Assembly (NCBI GenBank): GCA_040954595.2
Contig: CM082576.2
Coordinates: forward strand, 19,468,001 to 19,532,000
Length of the DNA: 64,000 bases
Source of the DNA: Balanoglossus misakiensis
Taxonomy: Eukaryota > Hemichordata
Direction of reading: 5' to 3'
Below the pieces are notes generated by a model that was not told the origin of the DNA, did no database searches, and was given only the letters and a program-made list of their open reading frames with translations. Position numbers and translations under genes: made by a program. Positions 1-11,785 of this stretch are shown here, piece after piece; the first letter of the stretch is position 1; each line of letters begins with the position of its first letter.

Positions 1-3000
1 GCCGTAGTGGACAGTGTTCTGCCCATTAATTTTGAGTGTTTGGTGGGGTCAACCTTTGCGTCAACATTAACCAGAGCACACAGTAACCAGGCCGTAGTGG
101 ACAGTGTTCTGCCCATTAATTTTGAGTGTTTGGTGGGGTCAACCTTTGCGTCAACATTAACCAGAGCACACAGTAACCAGGCCATAGTGGACAGTGTGCT
201 GCCCATTAATTTTGAGTGTTTGGTGGGGTCAACCTTTGCGTCAACATTAACCAGAGCACAGAGTAACCAGGCCATAGTGGACAGTGTTCTGCCCATTAAT
301 TTTGAGTGTTTGGTGGGGTCAACCTTTGCGTCAACATTAATCAGAGCACACAGTAACCAGGCCGTAGTGGACAGTGTTCTGCCCATTAATTTTGAGTGTT
401 TGGTGGGGTCAACCTTTGCGTCAACATTAACCAGAGCACACAGTAACCAGGCCATAGTGGACAGTGTTCTGCCCATTAATTTTGAGTGTTTGGTGGGGTC
501 AACCTTTGCGTCAACATTAACCAGAGCACACAGTAACCAGGCCGTAGTGGACAGTGTTCTTCCCATTAATTTTGAGTGTTTGGTGGGGTCAACCTTTGCG
601 TCAACATTAACTAGGCCAGAGTGGCCAGTATCGTGCCCATTAATTTTGAGTGTTTGGTGGGGTCAACCTTTGCGTCAACATTAACTAGGCCAGAGTGGCC
701 AGTATCGTGCCCATTATTTTTGAGGGTTTGGTGGGGTCTACCTTTGCGTCAACATTAACTAGGCCAGAGTGGCCAGTATCGTGCCCATTAATTTTGAGTG
801 TTTGGTGGGGTCAACCTTTGCGTCAACATTAACTAGGCCAGAGTGGCCAGTATCGTGCCCATTAATTTTGAGTGTTTGGTGGGGGTCAACCTTTGCGTCA
901 ACATTAACCAGAGCACACAGTAACCAGGCCGTAGTGGACAGTGTTCTGCCCATTAATTTTGAGTGTTTGGTGGGGTCAACCTTTGCGTCAACATTAACCA
1001 GAGCACACAGTAACCAGGCCATAGTGGACAGTGTGCTGCCCATTAATTTTGAGTGTTTGGTGGGGTCAACCTTTGCATCAACATTAACCAGAGCACACAG
1101 TAACCAGGCCATAGTGGACAGTGTTCTGCCCATTAATTTTGAGTGTTTGGTGGGGTCAACCTTTGCGTCAACATTAACCAGAGCACACAGTAACCAGGCC
1201 GTAGTGGACAGTGTTCTGCCCATTAATTTTGAGTGTTTGGTGGGGTCAACCTTTGCGTCAACATTAACCAGAGCACACAGTAACCAGGCCGTAGTGGACA
1301 GTGTTCTGCCCATTAATTTTGAGTGTTTGGTGGGGTCAACCTTTGCGTCAACATTAACCAGAGCACACAGTAACCAGGCCATAGTGGACAGTGTTCTGCC
1401 CATTTATTTTGAGTGTTTGGTGGGGTCAACCTTTGCGTCAACATTAACCAGAGCACACAGTAACCAGGCCGTAGTGGACAGTGTTCTGCCCATTAATTTT
1501 GAGTGTTTGGTGGGGTCAACCTTTGCGTCAACATTAACCAGAGCACACAGTAACCAGGCCATAGTGGACAGTGTTCTGCCCATTTATTTTGAGTGTTTGG
1601 TGGGGTCAACCTTTGCGTCAACATTAACCAGAGCACACAGTAACCAGGCCGTAGTGGACAGTGTTCTGCCCATTAATTTTGAGTGTTTGGTGGGGTCAAC
1701 CTTTGCGTCAACATTAACCAGAGCACACAGTAACCAGGCCATAGTGGACAGTGTTCTGCCCATTAATTTTGAGTGTTTGGTGGGGTCAACCTTTGCGTCA
1801 ACATTAACCAGAGCACACAGTAACCAGGCCGTAGTGGACAGTGTTCTTCCCATTAATTTTGAGTGTTTGGTGGGGTCAACCTTTGCGTCAACATTAACTA
1901 GGCCAGAGTGGCCAGTATCGTGCCCATTAATTTTGAGTGTTTGGTGGGGTCAACCTTTGCGTCAACATTAACTAGGCCAGAGTGGCCAGTATCGTGCCCA
2001 TTATTTTTGAGGGTTTGGTGGGGTCTACCTTTGCGTCAACATTAACTAGGCCAGAGTGGCCAGTATCGTGCCCATTAATTTTGAGTGTTTGGTGGGGTCA
2101 ACCTTTGCGTCAACATTAACTAGGCCAGAGTGGCCAGTATCGTGCCCATTAATTTTGAGTGTTTGGTGGGGGTCAACCTTTGCGTCAACATTAACCAGAG
2201 CACACAGTAACCAGGCCGTAGTGGACAGTGTTCTGCCCATTAATTTTGAGTGTTTGGTGGGGTCAACCTTTGCGTCAACATTAACCAGAGCACACAGTAA
2301 CCAGGCCATAGTGGACAGTGTGCTGCCCATTAATTTTGAGTGTTTGGTGGGGTCAACCTTTGCGTCAACATTAACCAGAGCACACAGTAACCAGGCCGTA
2401 GTGGACAGTGTTCTGCCCATTAATTTTGAGTGTTTGGTGGGGTCAACCTTTGCGTCAACATTAACCAGAGCACACAGTAACCAGGCCGTAGTGGACAGTG
2501 TTCTGCCCATTAATTTTGAGTGTTTGGTGGGGTCAACCTTTGCGTCAACATTAACCAGAGCACACAGTAACCAGGCCATAGTGGACAGTGTTCTGCCCAT
2601 TTATTTTGAGTGTTTGGTGGGGTCAACCTTTGCGTCAACATTAACCAGAGCACACAGTAACCAGGCCGTAGTGGACAGTGTTCTGCCCATTAATTTTGAG
2701 TGTTTGGTGGGGTCAACCTTTGCGTCAACATTAACCAGAGCACACAGTAACCAGGCCATAGTGGACAGTGTGCTGCCCATTAATTTTGAGTGTTTGGTGG
2801 GGTCAACCTTTGCGTCAACATTAACCAGAGCACAGAGTAACCAGGCCATAGTGGACAGTGTTCTGCCCATTAATTTTGAGTGTTTGGTGGGGTCAACCTT
2901 TGCGTCAACATTAACCAGAGCACACAGTAACCAGGCCGTAGTGGACAGTGTTCTGCCCATTAATTTTGAGTGTTTGGTGGGGTCAACCTTTGCGTCAACA

Positions 3001-6000
3001 TTAACTAGGCCAGAGTGGCCAGTATCGTGCCCATTAATTTTGAGTGTTTGGTGGGGTCAACCTTTGCGTCAACATTAACTAGGCCAGAGTGGCCAGTATC
3101 GTGCCCATTAATTTTGAGTGTTTGGTGGGGTCAACCTTTGCGTCAACATTAACTAGGCCAGAGTGGCCAGTATCGTGCCCATTAATTTTGAGTGTTTGGT
3201 GGGGTCAACCTTTGCGTCAACATTAACTAGGCCAGAGTGGCCAGTATCGTGCCCATTAATTTTGAGTGTTTGGTGGGGGTCAACCTTTGCGTCAACATTA
3301 ACCAGAGCACACAGTAACCAGGCCGTAGTGGACAGTGTTCTGCCCATTAATTTTGAGTGTTTGGTGGGGTCAACCTTTGCGTCAACATTAACCAGAGCAC
3401 ACAGTAACCAGGCCATAGTGGACAGTGTGCTGCCCATTAATTTTGAGTGTTTGGTGGGGTCAACCTTTGCGTCAACATTAACCAGAGCACACAGTAACCA
3501 GGCCATAGTGGACAGTGTTCTGCCCATTAATTTTGAGTGTTTGGTGGGGTCAACCTTTGCGTCAACATTAACCAGAGCACACAGTAACCAGGCCGTAGTG
3601 GACAGTGTTCTGCCCATTAATTTTGAGTGTTTGGTGGGGTCAACCTTTGCGTCAACATTAACCAGAGCACACAGTAACCAGGCCGTAGTGGACAGTGTTC
3701 TGCCCATTAATTTTGAGTGTTTGGTGGGGTCAACCTTTGCGTCAACATTAACCAGAGCACACAGTAACCAGGCCATAGTGGACAGTGTTCTGCCCATTAA
3801 TTTTGAGTGTTTGGTGGGGTCAACCTTTGCGTCAACATAGACCAGAGCACACAGTAACCAGGCCGTAGTGGACAGTGTTCTGCCCATTAATTTTGAGTGT
3901 TTGGTGGGGTCAACCTTTGCGTCAACATTAACCAGAGCACACAGTAACCAGGCCATAGTGGACAGTGTTCTGCCCATTAATTTTGAGTGTTTGGTGGGGT
4001 CAACCTTTGCGTCAACATTAACCAGAGCACACAGTAACCAGGCCATAGTGGACAGTATGCTGCCCATTGATTTTGAGTGTTTGGTGGCGTCAACCTTTGC
4101 GTCAACATTAACCAGAGCACACAATAACCAGGCCGTAGTGGACAGTGTTCTGCCCATTAATTTTGAGTGTTTGGTGGTGTCAACCTTTGCGTCAACATTA
4201 ACCAGAGCACACAGTAACCAGGCCATAGTGGACAGTGTTCTGCCCATTAATTTTGAGTGTTTGGTGGGGTCAACCTTTGCGTCAACATTAACCAGAGCAC
4301 ACAGTAACCAGTCTGTAGTGGACAGTGTGCTGCCCATTAATTTTGAGTGTTTGGTGGGGTCAACCTTTGCGTCAACATTAACTAGGCCAGAGTGGCCAGT
4401 ATCGTGCCCATTAATTTTGAGTGTTTGGTGGGGGTCAACCTTTGCGTTAACATTAACTAGGCCAGAGTGGCCAGTATCGTGCCCATTAATTTTGAGTGTT
4501 TGGTGGGGGTCAACCTTTGCGTCAACATTAACTAGGCCAGAGTGGCCAGTATCCTGCCCATTAATTTTGAGTGTTTGGTGGGGTCAACCTTTGCATCAAC
4601 ATTAACCAGAGCACACAGTAACCAGGCCATAGTGGACAGTGTTCTGCCCATTAATTTTGAGTGTTTGGTGGGGTCAACCTTTGCGTCAACATTAACCAGA
4701 GCACACAGTAACCAGGCCATAGTGGACAGTGTGCTGCCCATTAATTTTGAGTGTTTGGAGGGGTCAACCTTTGCGTCAACATAGACCAGAGCACACAGTA
4801 ACCAGGCCGTAGTGGACAGTGTTCTGCCCATTAATTTTGAGTGTTTGGTGGGGTCAACCTTTGCGTCAACATTAACCAAAGCACACAGTAACCAGGCCAT
4901 AGTGGACAGTGTGCTGCCCATTAATTTTGAGTGTTTGGTGGGGTCAACCTTTGCGTCAACATTAACCAGAGCACACAGTAACCAGGCCATAGTGGACAGT
5001 GTTCTGCCCATTAATTTTGAGTGTTTGGTGGGGTCAACCTTTGCGTCAACATTAACCAGAGCACACAGTAACCAGTCCATAGTGGACAGTGTGCTGCCCA
5101 TTAATTTTGAGTGTTTGGTGGGGTCAACCTTTGCGTCAACATTAACTAGGCCAGAGTGGCCAGTATCGTGCCCATTAATTTTGAGTGTTTGGTGGGGGTC
5201 AACCTTTGCGTCAACATTAACTAGGCCAGAGTGGCCAGTATCGTGCCCATTAATTTTGAGTGTTTGGTGGGGGTCAACCTTTGCGTCAACATTAACTAGG
5301 CCAGAGTGGCCAGTATCCTGCCCATTAATTTTGAGTGTTTGGTGGGGTCAACCTTTGCATCAACATTAACCAGAGCACACAGTAACCAGGCCATAGTGGA
5401 CAGTGTTCTGCCCATTAAATTTGAGTGTTTGGTGGGGTCAACCTTTGCGTCAACATTAACCAGAGCACACAGTAACCAGGCCATAGTGGACAGTGTGCTG
5501 CCCATTAATTTTGAGTGTTTGGTGGGGTCAACCTTTGCGTCAACATAGACCAGAGCACACAGTAACCAGGCCGTAGTGGACAGTGTTCTGCCCATTAATT
5601 TTGAGTGTTTGGTGGGGTCAACCTTTGCGTCAACATTAACCAGAGCACACAGTAACCAGGCCATAGTGGACAGTGTGCTGCCCATTAATTTTGAGTGTTT
5701 GGTGGGGTCAACCTTTGCGTCAACATTAACCAGAGCACACAGTAACCAGGCCATAGTGGACAGTGTTCTGCCCATTAATTTTGAGTGTTCGGTGGGGTCA
5801 ACCTTTGCGTCAACATTAACCAGAGCACACAGTAACCAGGCCATAGTGGACAGTGTGCTGCCCATTAATTTTGAGTGTTTGGTGGCGTCAACCTTTGCGT
5901 CAACATTAACCAGAGCACACAGTAACCAGGCCGTAGTGGACAGTGTTCTGCCCATTAATTTTGAGTGTTCGGTGGGGTCAACCTTTGCGTCAACATTAAC

Positions 6001-7582
6001 CAGAGCACACAGTAACCAGGCCATAGTGGACAGTGTGCTGCCCATTAATTTTGAGTGTTCGGTGGGGTCAACCTTTGCGTCAACATTAACCAGAGCACAC
6101 AGTAACCAGGCCATATAGGACAGTATGCTGCCCATTAATTTTGAGTGTTTGGTGGGGTCAACCTTTGCGTCAACATTAACCAGAGCACACAGTAACCAGG
6201 CCGTAGTGGACAGTGTTCTGCCCATTAATTTTGAGTGTTCGGTGGGGTCAACCTTTGCGTCAACATTAACCAGAGCACACAGTAACCAGGCCATAGTGGA
6301 CAGTGTGCTGCCCATTAATTTTGAGTGTTTGGTGGCGTCAACCTTTGCGTCAACATTAACCAGAGCAGACAATAACCAGGCCGTAGTGGACAGTGTTCTG
6401 CCCATTAATTTTGAGTGTTTGGTGGGGTCAACCTTTGCGTCAACATTAACCAGAGCACACAGTAACCAGGCCATAGTGGACAGTGTTCAGCCCATTAATT
6501 TTGAGTGTTTGGTGGGGTCAACCTTTGCGTCAACATTAACCAGAGCACACAGTAACCAGTCCGTAGTGGACAGTGTGCTGCCCATTAATTTTGAGTGTTT
6601 GGTGGGGTCAACCTTTGCGTCAACATTAACTAGGCCAGAGTGGCCAGTATCGTGCCCATTAATTTTGAGTGTTTGGTGGGGGTCAACCTTTGCGTCAACA
6701 TTAACTAGGCCAGAGTGGCCAGTATCGTGCCCATTAATTGTAAGTGTTTGGTGGGGGTCAACCTTTGCGTCAACATTAACTAGGCCAGAGTGGCCAGTAT
6801 CCTGCCCATTAATTTTGAGTGTTTGGTGGGGTCAACCTTTGCATCAACATTAACCAGAGCACACAGTAACCAGGCCGTAGTGGACAGTGTGCTGCCCATT
6901 AATTTTGAGTGTTTGGTGGGGTCAACCTTTGCGTCAACATTAACTAGGCCAGAGTGGCCAGTATCGTGCCCATTAATTTTGAGTGTTTGGTGGGGGTCAA
7001 CCTTTGCGTCAACATTAACTAGGCCAGAGTGGCCAGTATCCTGCCCATTAATTTTGAGTGTTTGGTGGGGTCAACCTTTGCATCAACATTAACCAGAGCA
7101 CACAGTAACCAGGCCATAGTGGACAGTGTTCTGCCCATTAATTTTGAGTGTTTGGTGGGGTCAACCTTTGCATCAACATTAACCAGAGCACACAGTAACC
7201 AGGCCGTAGTGGACAGTGTGCTGCCCATTAATTTTGAGTGTTTGTTGGGGTCAACCTTTGCGTCAACATTAACCAGAGCACACAGTAACCAGGCCATAGT
7301 GGACAGTATGCTGCCCATTGATTTTGAGTGTTTGGTGGGGTCAACCTTTGCGTCAACATTAACTAGGCCAGAGTGGCCAGTATCGTGCCCATTAATTTTG
7401 AGTGTTTGGTGGGGTCAACCTTTGCGTCTACATTAACTAGGCCAGAGTGGCCAGTATGCTGCCTATTAATTTTGAGTGTTTGGTGGGGTCAACCTTTGCG
7501 TCAACATTAAGCAGGCCAGACAGTAACCAGGCCAGAGTGGACAGTATCCTGCCTATTAATTTTGAGTGATTTGTGGGTCAAT
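1..7582. repeat. Satellite array of 90-bp and 74/75-bp units with higher-order structure
   Basis: A 90-bp unit repeats head to tail (starts at 1, 91, 181 and so on) and alternates with clusters of a related 74- or 75-bp unit. The short unit lacks about 16 bp around the CAGAGCACACAGTAACCAG segment and carries GGCCAGAGTGGCC instead. Short-unit clusters lie near 601-897, 1888-2186, 2995-3291, 4372-4595, 5136-5360, 6620-6845, 6935-7084 and 7363-7510. I count roughly 63 long and 25 short units. Long direct repeats of 1287, 1107, 764, 1484 and 239 bp all equal whole numbers of long plus short units, so the array grew by unequal exchange in register. The final units (7440-7582) are degenerate. The array is open to the left. 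It is read as non-coding satellite. Confidence 0.95.
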
Positions 7583-7730
7583 TTGATCAAATACTGCCTA
7601 CCGCTGGCGCTGCATATTTGAAGAAATGTGAAAAGATGGCAAGACAGGTTTGGTAAATGTGGGCCCCCTAACTGAAGCAAAAGCGCAAACTTAAAACAAA
7701 GATATGAATTTGGAAGAGTTTTATTTAATA

Positions 7731-7858
7731 CATATGAAAAATAATGAAGACTTATGCTTCAAAGTAAGTATCGACGGAGTCGAACCGCCAATGCTGCAAT
7801 GGCATTATACCCATAATACTTTTTTGCTTTTTGCATGAATTTCATTATTTTTCATATG
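7731..7858. repeat. 128-bp palindromic element with tRNA-like core
   Basis: The 18 bases at 7731-7748 and 7841-7858 are perfect inverted complements (CATATGAAAAATAATGAA). Between them lie further complementary segments that form the tRNA-like fold described in the next entry. It could be a small foldback transposon or a structured non-coding RNA locus. Nothing flanking it suggests a gene. Confidence 0.6.
7765..7821 (-). tRNA. D-armless tRNA-like sequence (possible degenerate or organelle-derived tRNA)
   Basis: Read on the minus strand, 57 nt can fold as a tRNA without a D arm. The 7-bp acceptor stem is AAGTATT with GATACTT (one G-U pair), followed by A as the discriminator base. A 5-bp stem AATGC/GCATT closes a 7-nt loop CATTGCA. 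The T arm is GGCGG-TTCGACT-CCGTC and contains a perfect match to the pol III B-box consensus (GGTTCGACTCC). Against a functional tRNA: the D arm and variable loop are missing, and the loop base expected to be U33 is A. It may be a mitochondrial-type tRNA copied into the nucleus, a tRNA-derived element end, or chance within a palindrome. Confidence 0.3.
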
Positions 7859-7991
7859 CTGTGCAGCTAAAGTGTGGCTAGATGACTAACTGCTGATGTA
7901 AAATATCTTGCATACCAATTTGGAACAATTACCCCAAGTAGTGGTCAAACAGAAACAATGCTTGCATTCAATTTAAAACAAGGTGACAAAA

Positions 7992-8095
7992 GTGGTTGAA
8001 ATGAAACAATAAGCAAAAACAGTGTTTATCAAACTGAAATAATGTGGTCGAAATGAAACAATGAGCAAAAACAGTGTTTATCAAACTGAAATAAT
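7992..8095. repeat. 52-bp tandem duplication
   Basis: A segment starting GTGGTTGAAATGAAACAAT at 7992 is repeated at 8044 with two or three mismatches and continues to CTGAAATAAT. It lies in otherwise unremarkable AT-rich sequence. Confidence 0.85.
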
Positions 8096-8525
8096 GTGCC
8101 AAAATAGCTCCTGTTGATATTGCACAAAATTAACTGTTGCATTCTACCCTTGAGTTAATTTTTATTTCCAGGCAATTATGTGCTTAATACTAAATATTAT
8201 CTATGGGTACAAACCATCAGTTTCTTAAGTGCAAATCGCAAGAAGCTCCCCCATACAATTTTAGTGTTTTTTTAAATCAAGCAAGATAATTACATACTGT
8301 GTGATAAACTAACTAACTTTACGCGCCTGGGGACAGTTAAAAACCTCGAGCCAAATATAAAATGAGGAAAAACTGCCCCCTCCCCCGTTGTGAATTTTAA
8401 AAGGTTGGGGCTCAAACTAACCAGAATTGTCTTGCCGACTCCTATTTTTCTGTGTACATTTTGATGTATTGTTGTTACGCGAGATTGAGGATTCGTGTTG
8501 ATGCGGGAATTACGATGACGAAAGC

Positions 8526-8735
8526 AAAAAATCCATCGGCGAATCAAACGGGCACACGGCGAAATTCCATTACACGACGATCCAACTGCGATGAAGAACG
8601 CGAACGCGGGTAACGTTGTAAAAAATCCATCGGCGAATCAAACGGGCACACGGCGAAATTCCATTACATGACGAGCGACCTGCAATGAAGAACGCGAACG
8701 CGGGTAACGCTGCAAAAAATCCGCAGACAATTATT
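8526..8735. repeat. 94-bp tandem duplication, CpG-rich, with a third partial copy
   Basis: The segment beginning ATCCATCGGCGAATCAAACG at 8531 recurs at 8625, and its first bases recur again near 8719, giving a 94-bp period. It includes CGCGAACGCGGGTAACG and is clearly richer in C, G and CpG than the flanks. Short open frames run through it on the minus strand but resemble no known protein. Confidence 0.85.
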
Positions 8736-8756
8736 ACACGAATGCATAGCAACAAT

Positions 8757-9345
8757 TATTTTACCCAACCTGACACTAATAAATTACCCAATGATTTTAA
8801 ATTTCTTATTATTACACCCCAACTAATCATTATACCTTTGTAATATTAACACCGTTTATACACATCCCATAATGTTTATACCATCAAGTTAATACCATTT
8901 TATTATTATTATACCACCAAAACCATGTGTTACCCATTTTTTTTATTATTACACCATTGATGTTAACACCTTTATATATTATACCGGTATTTACCCTCTG
9001 TACATGTACAGTTTTTATTTACCACGTGGCATTACTCATGTTTTTATAGTATTTTAATTACTTATCATACCCTTGAAACCATAATATTATACCCTTGCAG
9101 ACAGTTTTATTATAGTACCCTTGTGCACAATGTCTTATTAGTCATCATACACCAACCCTTCACCATTTCATTAGATTATACCATTTTTATTAGCCTAACC
9201 TGTTTATACACCAACCCTTCACCATTCCGTTAGATTATACCATTTTTTATTACCCTAACATATTCATACACCAACCCTTTACCATTCCCACAGATTAAAC
9301 CATTTTTATTAGCCTAACCTATTGACAGCATCCCTCTGGTTTTGA
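8757..9345. repeat. G-depleted ACC-rich low-complexity tract with a 60-bp triplication
   Basis: Almost all G or C on the plus strand is C. The tract is built from irregularly spaced words such as ATTATTACACC, TTATACC and TTACCC. From about 9146 to 9325 it resolves into three tandem copies of a 59-60 bp unit beginning ACCAACCCTTCACCATT (9151, 9210, 9270). No open frame or promoter is recognisable. Confidence 0.75.
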
Positions 9346-9383
9346 TATTGTTATCTGGTGCGGCGTTGTTGTAGATATTGATT

Positions 9384-9470
9384 AGACTCCCTCCGGCGAT
9401 GATAATACCAATGAACCTATTGAAAAAAAAGAATGAATATTATTAATTAGATCAGATCAACAAATCATGG
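9384..9470. repeat. Left member of a direct repeat flanking the 50-bp minisatellite
   Basis: The segment ACTCCCTCC at 9386, then ATACCAATGAACCTA, an A-run, GAATGAA and an AT-rich tail recurs in diverged form at 10273-10360. The pair brackets the 50-bp array, about 887 bp apart. Confidence 0.65.
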
Positions 9471-9489
9471 CGTTGTTCATCCCTCTGGT

Positions 9490-10265
9490 CACAGGAGCAT
9501 CATCTGGCGTCGTTACAGGTTTAAGTTCATCCCTCCAGTACAGTATAAGGTGGCGGCGTCGTTACAAGTATTAAGTTCATCTCTCCAGTACAGTATTAGG
9601 TGGCGGCGTCGTTACAAGTATTAACTTCATCTCTCCAGTACAGTATTAGGTGGCGGCGTCGTTACAAGTATTAACTTCATCTCTCCAGTACAGTATTAGG
9701 TGGCGGCGTCGTTACAAGTTTAAGTTCATCCCTCCAGTACAGTATTAGGTGGCGGCGTCGTTACAAGTATTAACTTCATCCCTCCAGTACAGTATTAGGT
9801 GGCGGCGTCGTTACAAGTATTAACTTCATCTCTCCAGTACAGTATTAGGTGGCGGCGTCGTTACAAGTATTAACTTCATCTCTCCAGTACAGTATTAGGT
9901 GGCGGCGTCGTTACAAGTATTAACTTCATCTCTCCAGTACAGTATTAGGTGGCGGCGTCGTTACAAGTATTAACTTCATCTCTCCAGTACAGTATTAGGT
10001 GGCGGCGTCGTTACAAGTATTAAGTTCATCTCTCCAGTACAGTATTAGGTGGCGGCGTCGTTACAAGTATTAACTTCATCACTCCAGTACAGTATTAGGT
10101 GGCGGCGTCGTTACAAGTATTAACTTCATCTCTCCAGTACAGTATTAGGTGGCGGCGTCGTTACAAGTATTAACTTCATCTCTCCAGTACAGTATTAGGT
10201 GGCGGCGTCGTTACAAGTTTAAGTTCATACCTCCAGTACAGTATTAGGTGGCGACGTCGTTACAA
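9490..10265. repeat. 50-bp minisatellite (about 16 copies)
   Basis: The word TGGCGGCGTCGTTACAAG recurs at 9551, 9601, 9651, 9701, 9750, 9800 and then every 50 bp to 10200, with a decayed copy at 10249 and a degenerate first copy near 9500. Internal copies are almost identical; copies next to GTTTAAG are 49 bp. The repeats abut with no unique spacers, so this is not a CRISPR-like array. Confidence 0.95.
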
Positions 10266-10270
10266 ATATT

Positions 10271-10362
10271 ACACTCCCTCCAGCAGCAGTGTTACCAAAG
10301 AACCTAATGTAAAAAAAGAATGAAATTATTTTAATAATCTGATTAGGTCAAGTCATCATATT
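10271..10362. repeat. Right member of the direct repeat flanking the minisatellite
   Basis: Diverged copy of 9384-9470: ACTCCCTCC at 10273, then GTTACCAAAGAACCTA, an A-run, GAATGAA and an AT-rich tail. It marks the right edge of the 50-bp array. Confidence 0.65.
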
Positions 10363-10399
10363 GATAAAGAAAACGACAAGAAAAAATCATTTAAAAATT

Positions 10400-10660
10400 A
10401 ACGCTGCCAGCACCATTGGTTGGGCCCAAACGGTTCCCATGGTTACCAGGGTATGCCAAGGCTGTATTCTGCTGTGAATACCAAGATATATGAAAGCTGG
10501 TCAAAGGTTACCCCAGGGTCATTGAAAATCGCAAAAAATAGCGTCAAGGACACTGTGGTCTCATTTAGTGATTACACTAGAAAAAGTCTACACAGGAGTA
10601 CAGACAGACAGACACACACATAGAGAGGCAATAAAATATGATGCCCCCCCCCAGCCCCGA
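10400..10660 (+). repeat. Dispersed-repeat 3' tail with CAGA/CACA microsatellite
   Basis: The text runs from a TTGGGCCCAAACGG-type start to CAGACAGACAGACACACACA at 10602 and then a C-run at 10644-10653. The 'fragment then GACA/CACA tract' layout is the same as that ending other dispersed repeats here (for example 24154-24180). The short open frame across it has no recognisable product. Confidence 0.45.
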
Positions 10661-11051
10661 AAACATCTTGATCTTATGTATGCTGGCCTGGTACAATAGA
10701 CAAACCAGCCAATTAATGAAAATTTTGTACAAATACAGAGCTCAAAGTTGCATTTTAGTGAGCCCAAAAGCAAATTAACTCAATGTTACGACAAATTTTA
10801 CTTTTGCCACTCAAAGTTTGCATCGGTGGGGTGGGATGGCAAGTACTCTTCCCTGATACAATAGACAAACCAGCCAATAAATGAAATGAGGTGAAGAATG
10901 AAGGTGAAGAATGAATAACTTTATTTGATTCCATTATCTAAACAAACACATCCAATTAACTTCCTACTCAAATTTCAAAGTAATCAGTCATAGGTTTTGT
11001 AAATCATCATGAGAAATCACCCTGAAACCAAATCAAATCAAAAATCATATA

Positions 11052-11332
11052 AGCCTAGTCGGGCTCTGCGCTCCAGCTCAAGGAACCAGTTGTGTGTACC
11101 AAAGTACAGACTCAAAACATATGGTGGATGTGCCTTTTCCCTTGTCGCGCCACAACTTTGGAATTCTCTGCCATCTGACATTCAACAGGCTTCTAGTCTC
11201 AACATTTTCAAACAAAAACTCAAGACATTTCTATTTGTCAAAGCCTACGAACACTGATGTTATACTTTCAGCGCCTTTGGAAATAACATTGTTATTGATT
11301 CTGGCGCTTTGTTTTGATTTGATTTGATTTGA
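11052..11332 (+). pseudogene. 3' end of a CR1/L2-like non-LTR retrotransposon (ORF2 C-terminus and 3' tail)
   Basis: The reading frame ending at 11257 carries the C-terminal signature of CR1/L2-type ORF2 proteins: an RALRSSSR stretch, then LCVPKYRLKTYGGCAFS, then LWNSLPSDIQQASSLNIFK and LKTFLF, close to the stop. The reverse transcriptase and endonuclease are absent, so this is an extreme 5' truncation. The 3' untranslated part contains the two GCGCCTTTGG and GGCGCTTTG words common at the ends of such elements, then a (TTGAT)n tail at about 11311-11332, as expected for target-primed insertion. It sits inside R1-type sequence. Family assignment comes from the C-terminal motif only. Confidence 0.8.
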
Positions 11333-11785
11333 TCCCCCAAAAATATACTATTCAATTCATCAAGTTGATTTGAAAAACATACATGCAAATCTTACTTGAG
11401 CTACCCCTAACATGACTAACAAATTTTAAAGCAATGAAACAAGCGGTTTTAGAGAAAAAAAATTAATTAAACAAGGCTGAAATTGCTCCAAAATTATCAA
11501 TATGCAAATTTTGCAACATTTCAACAAAAGTATTGTAACTCATATCACCTACATGAAGCTTCATACTAAAATTTTTTACCACAAATGAGGAAAAAGGCAA
11601 AAAATGCATAAAATAGAACATTCAAACTATTAGTTCAAAAAATACAGGATTGTATGTGGTTGACATAAGGTACTTGCATACCAATTGTCAAATCAATCTG
11701 TAAATTATCATGAGAACAAACCCTGAAACCTTCAAATCAAATTTCAAAGCAGTGGGGGTAAAGGGGGCACAGTACGATATTTTAC
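11333..11785 (+). repeat. Dispersed AT-rich repeat R1, copy 1
   Basis: Shares long runs with 12420-12825: both read CCAAAAATATACTATTCAAT, then CATACATGCAAATCTTACTT, GCTACCCCTAA, GAAGCTTCATACTAAA and ACATAAGGTACTTGCATACC. No coding potential is seen. Confidence 0.8.

Noticed and set aside
7-7436. Long frames on both strands of the left satellite (for example 400 codons at 769-1971 plus, 394 codons at 3153-4337 minus) as repetitive proteins
   Set aside because: They exist only because the unit is 90 bp. Both strands are open over the same DNA, short units shift the frame and no expression signals are seen.
8290-8755. Two small minus-strand genes
   Set aside because: The frames run through a 94-bp tandem duplication and match no family; no splice or start context supports them.
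9490-10265. CRISPR-like array
   Set aside because: The copies are contiguous 50-bp tandem repeats without unique spacers, in a eukaryotic context.
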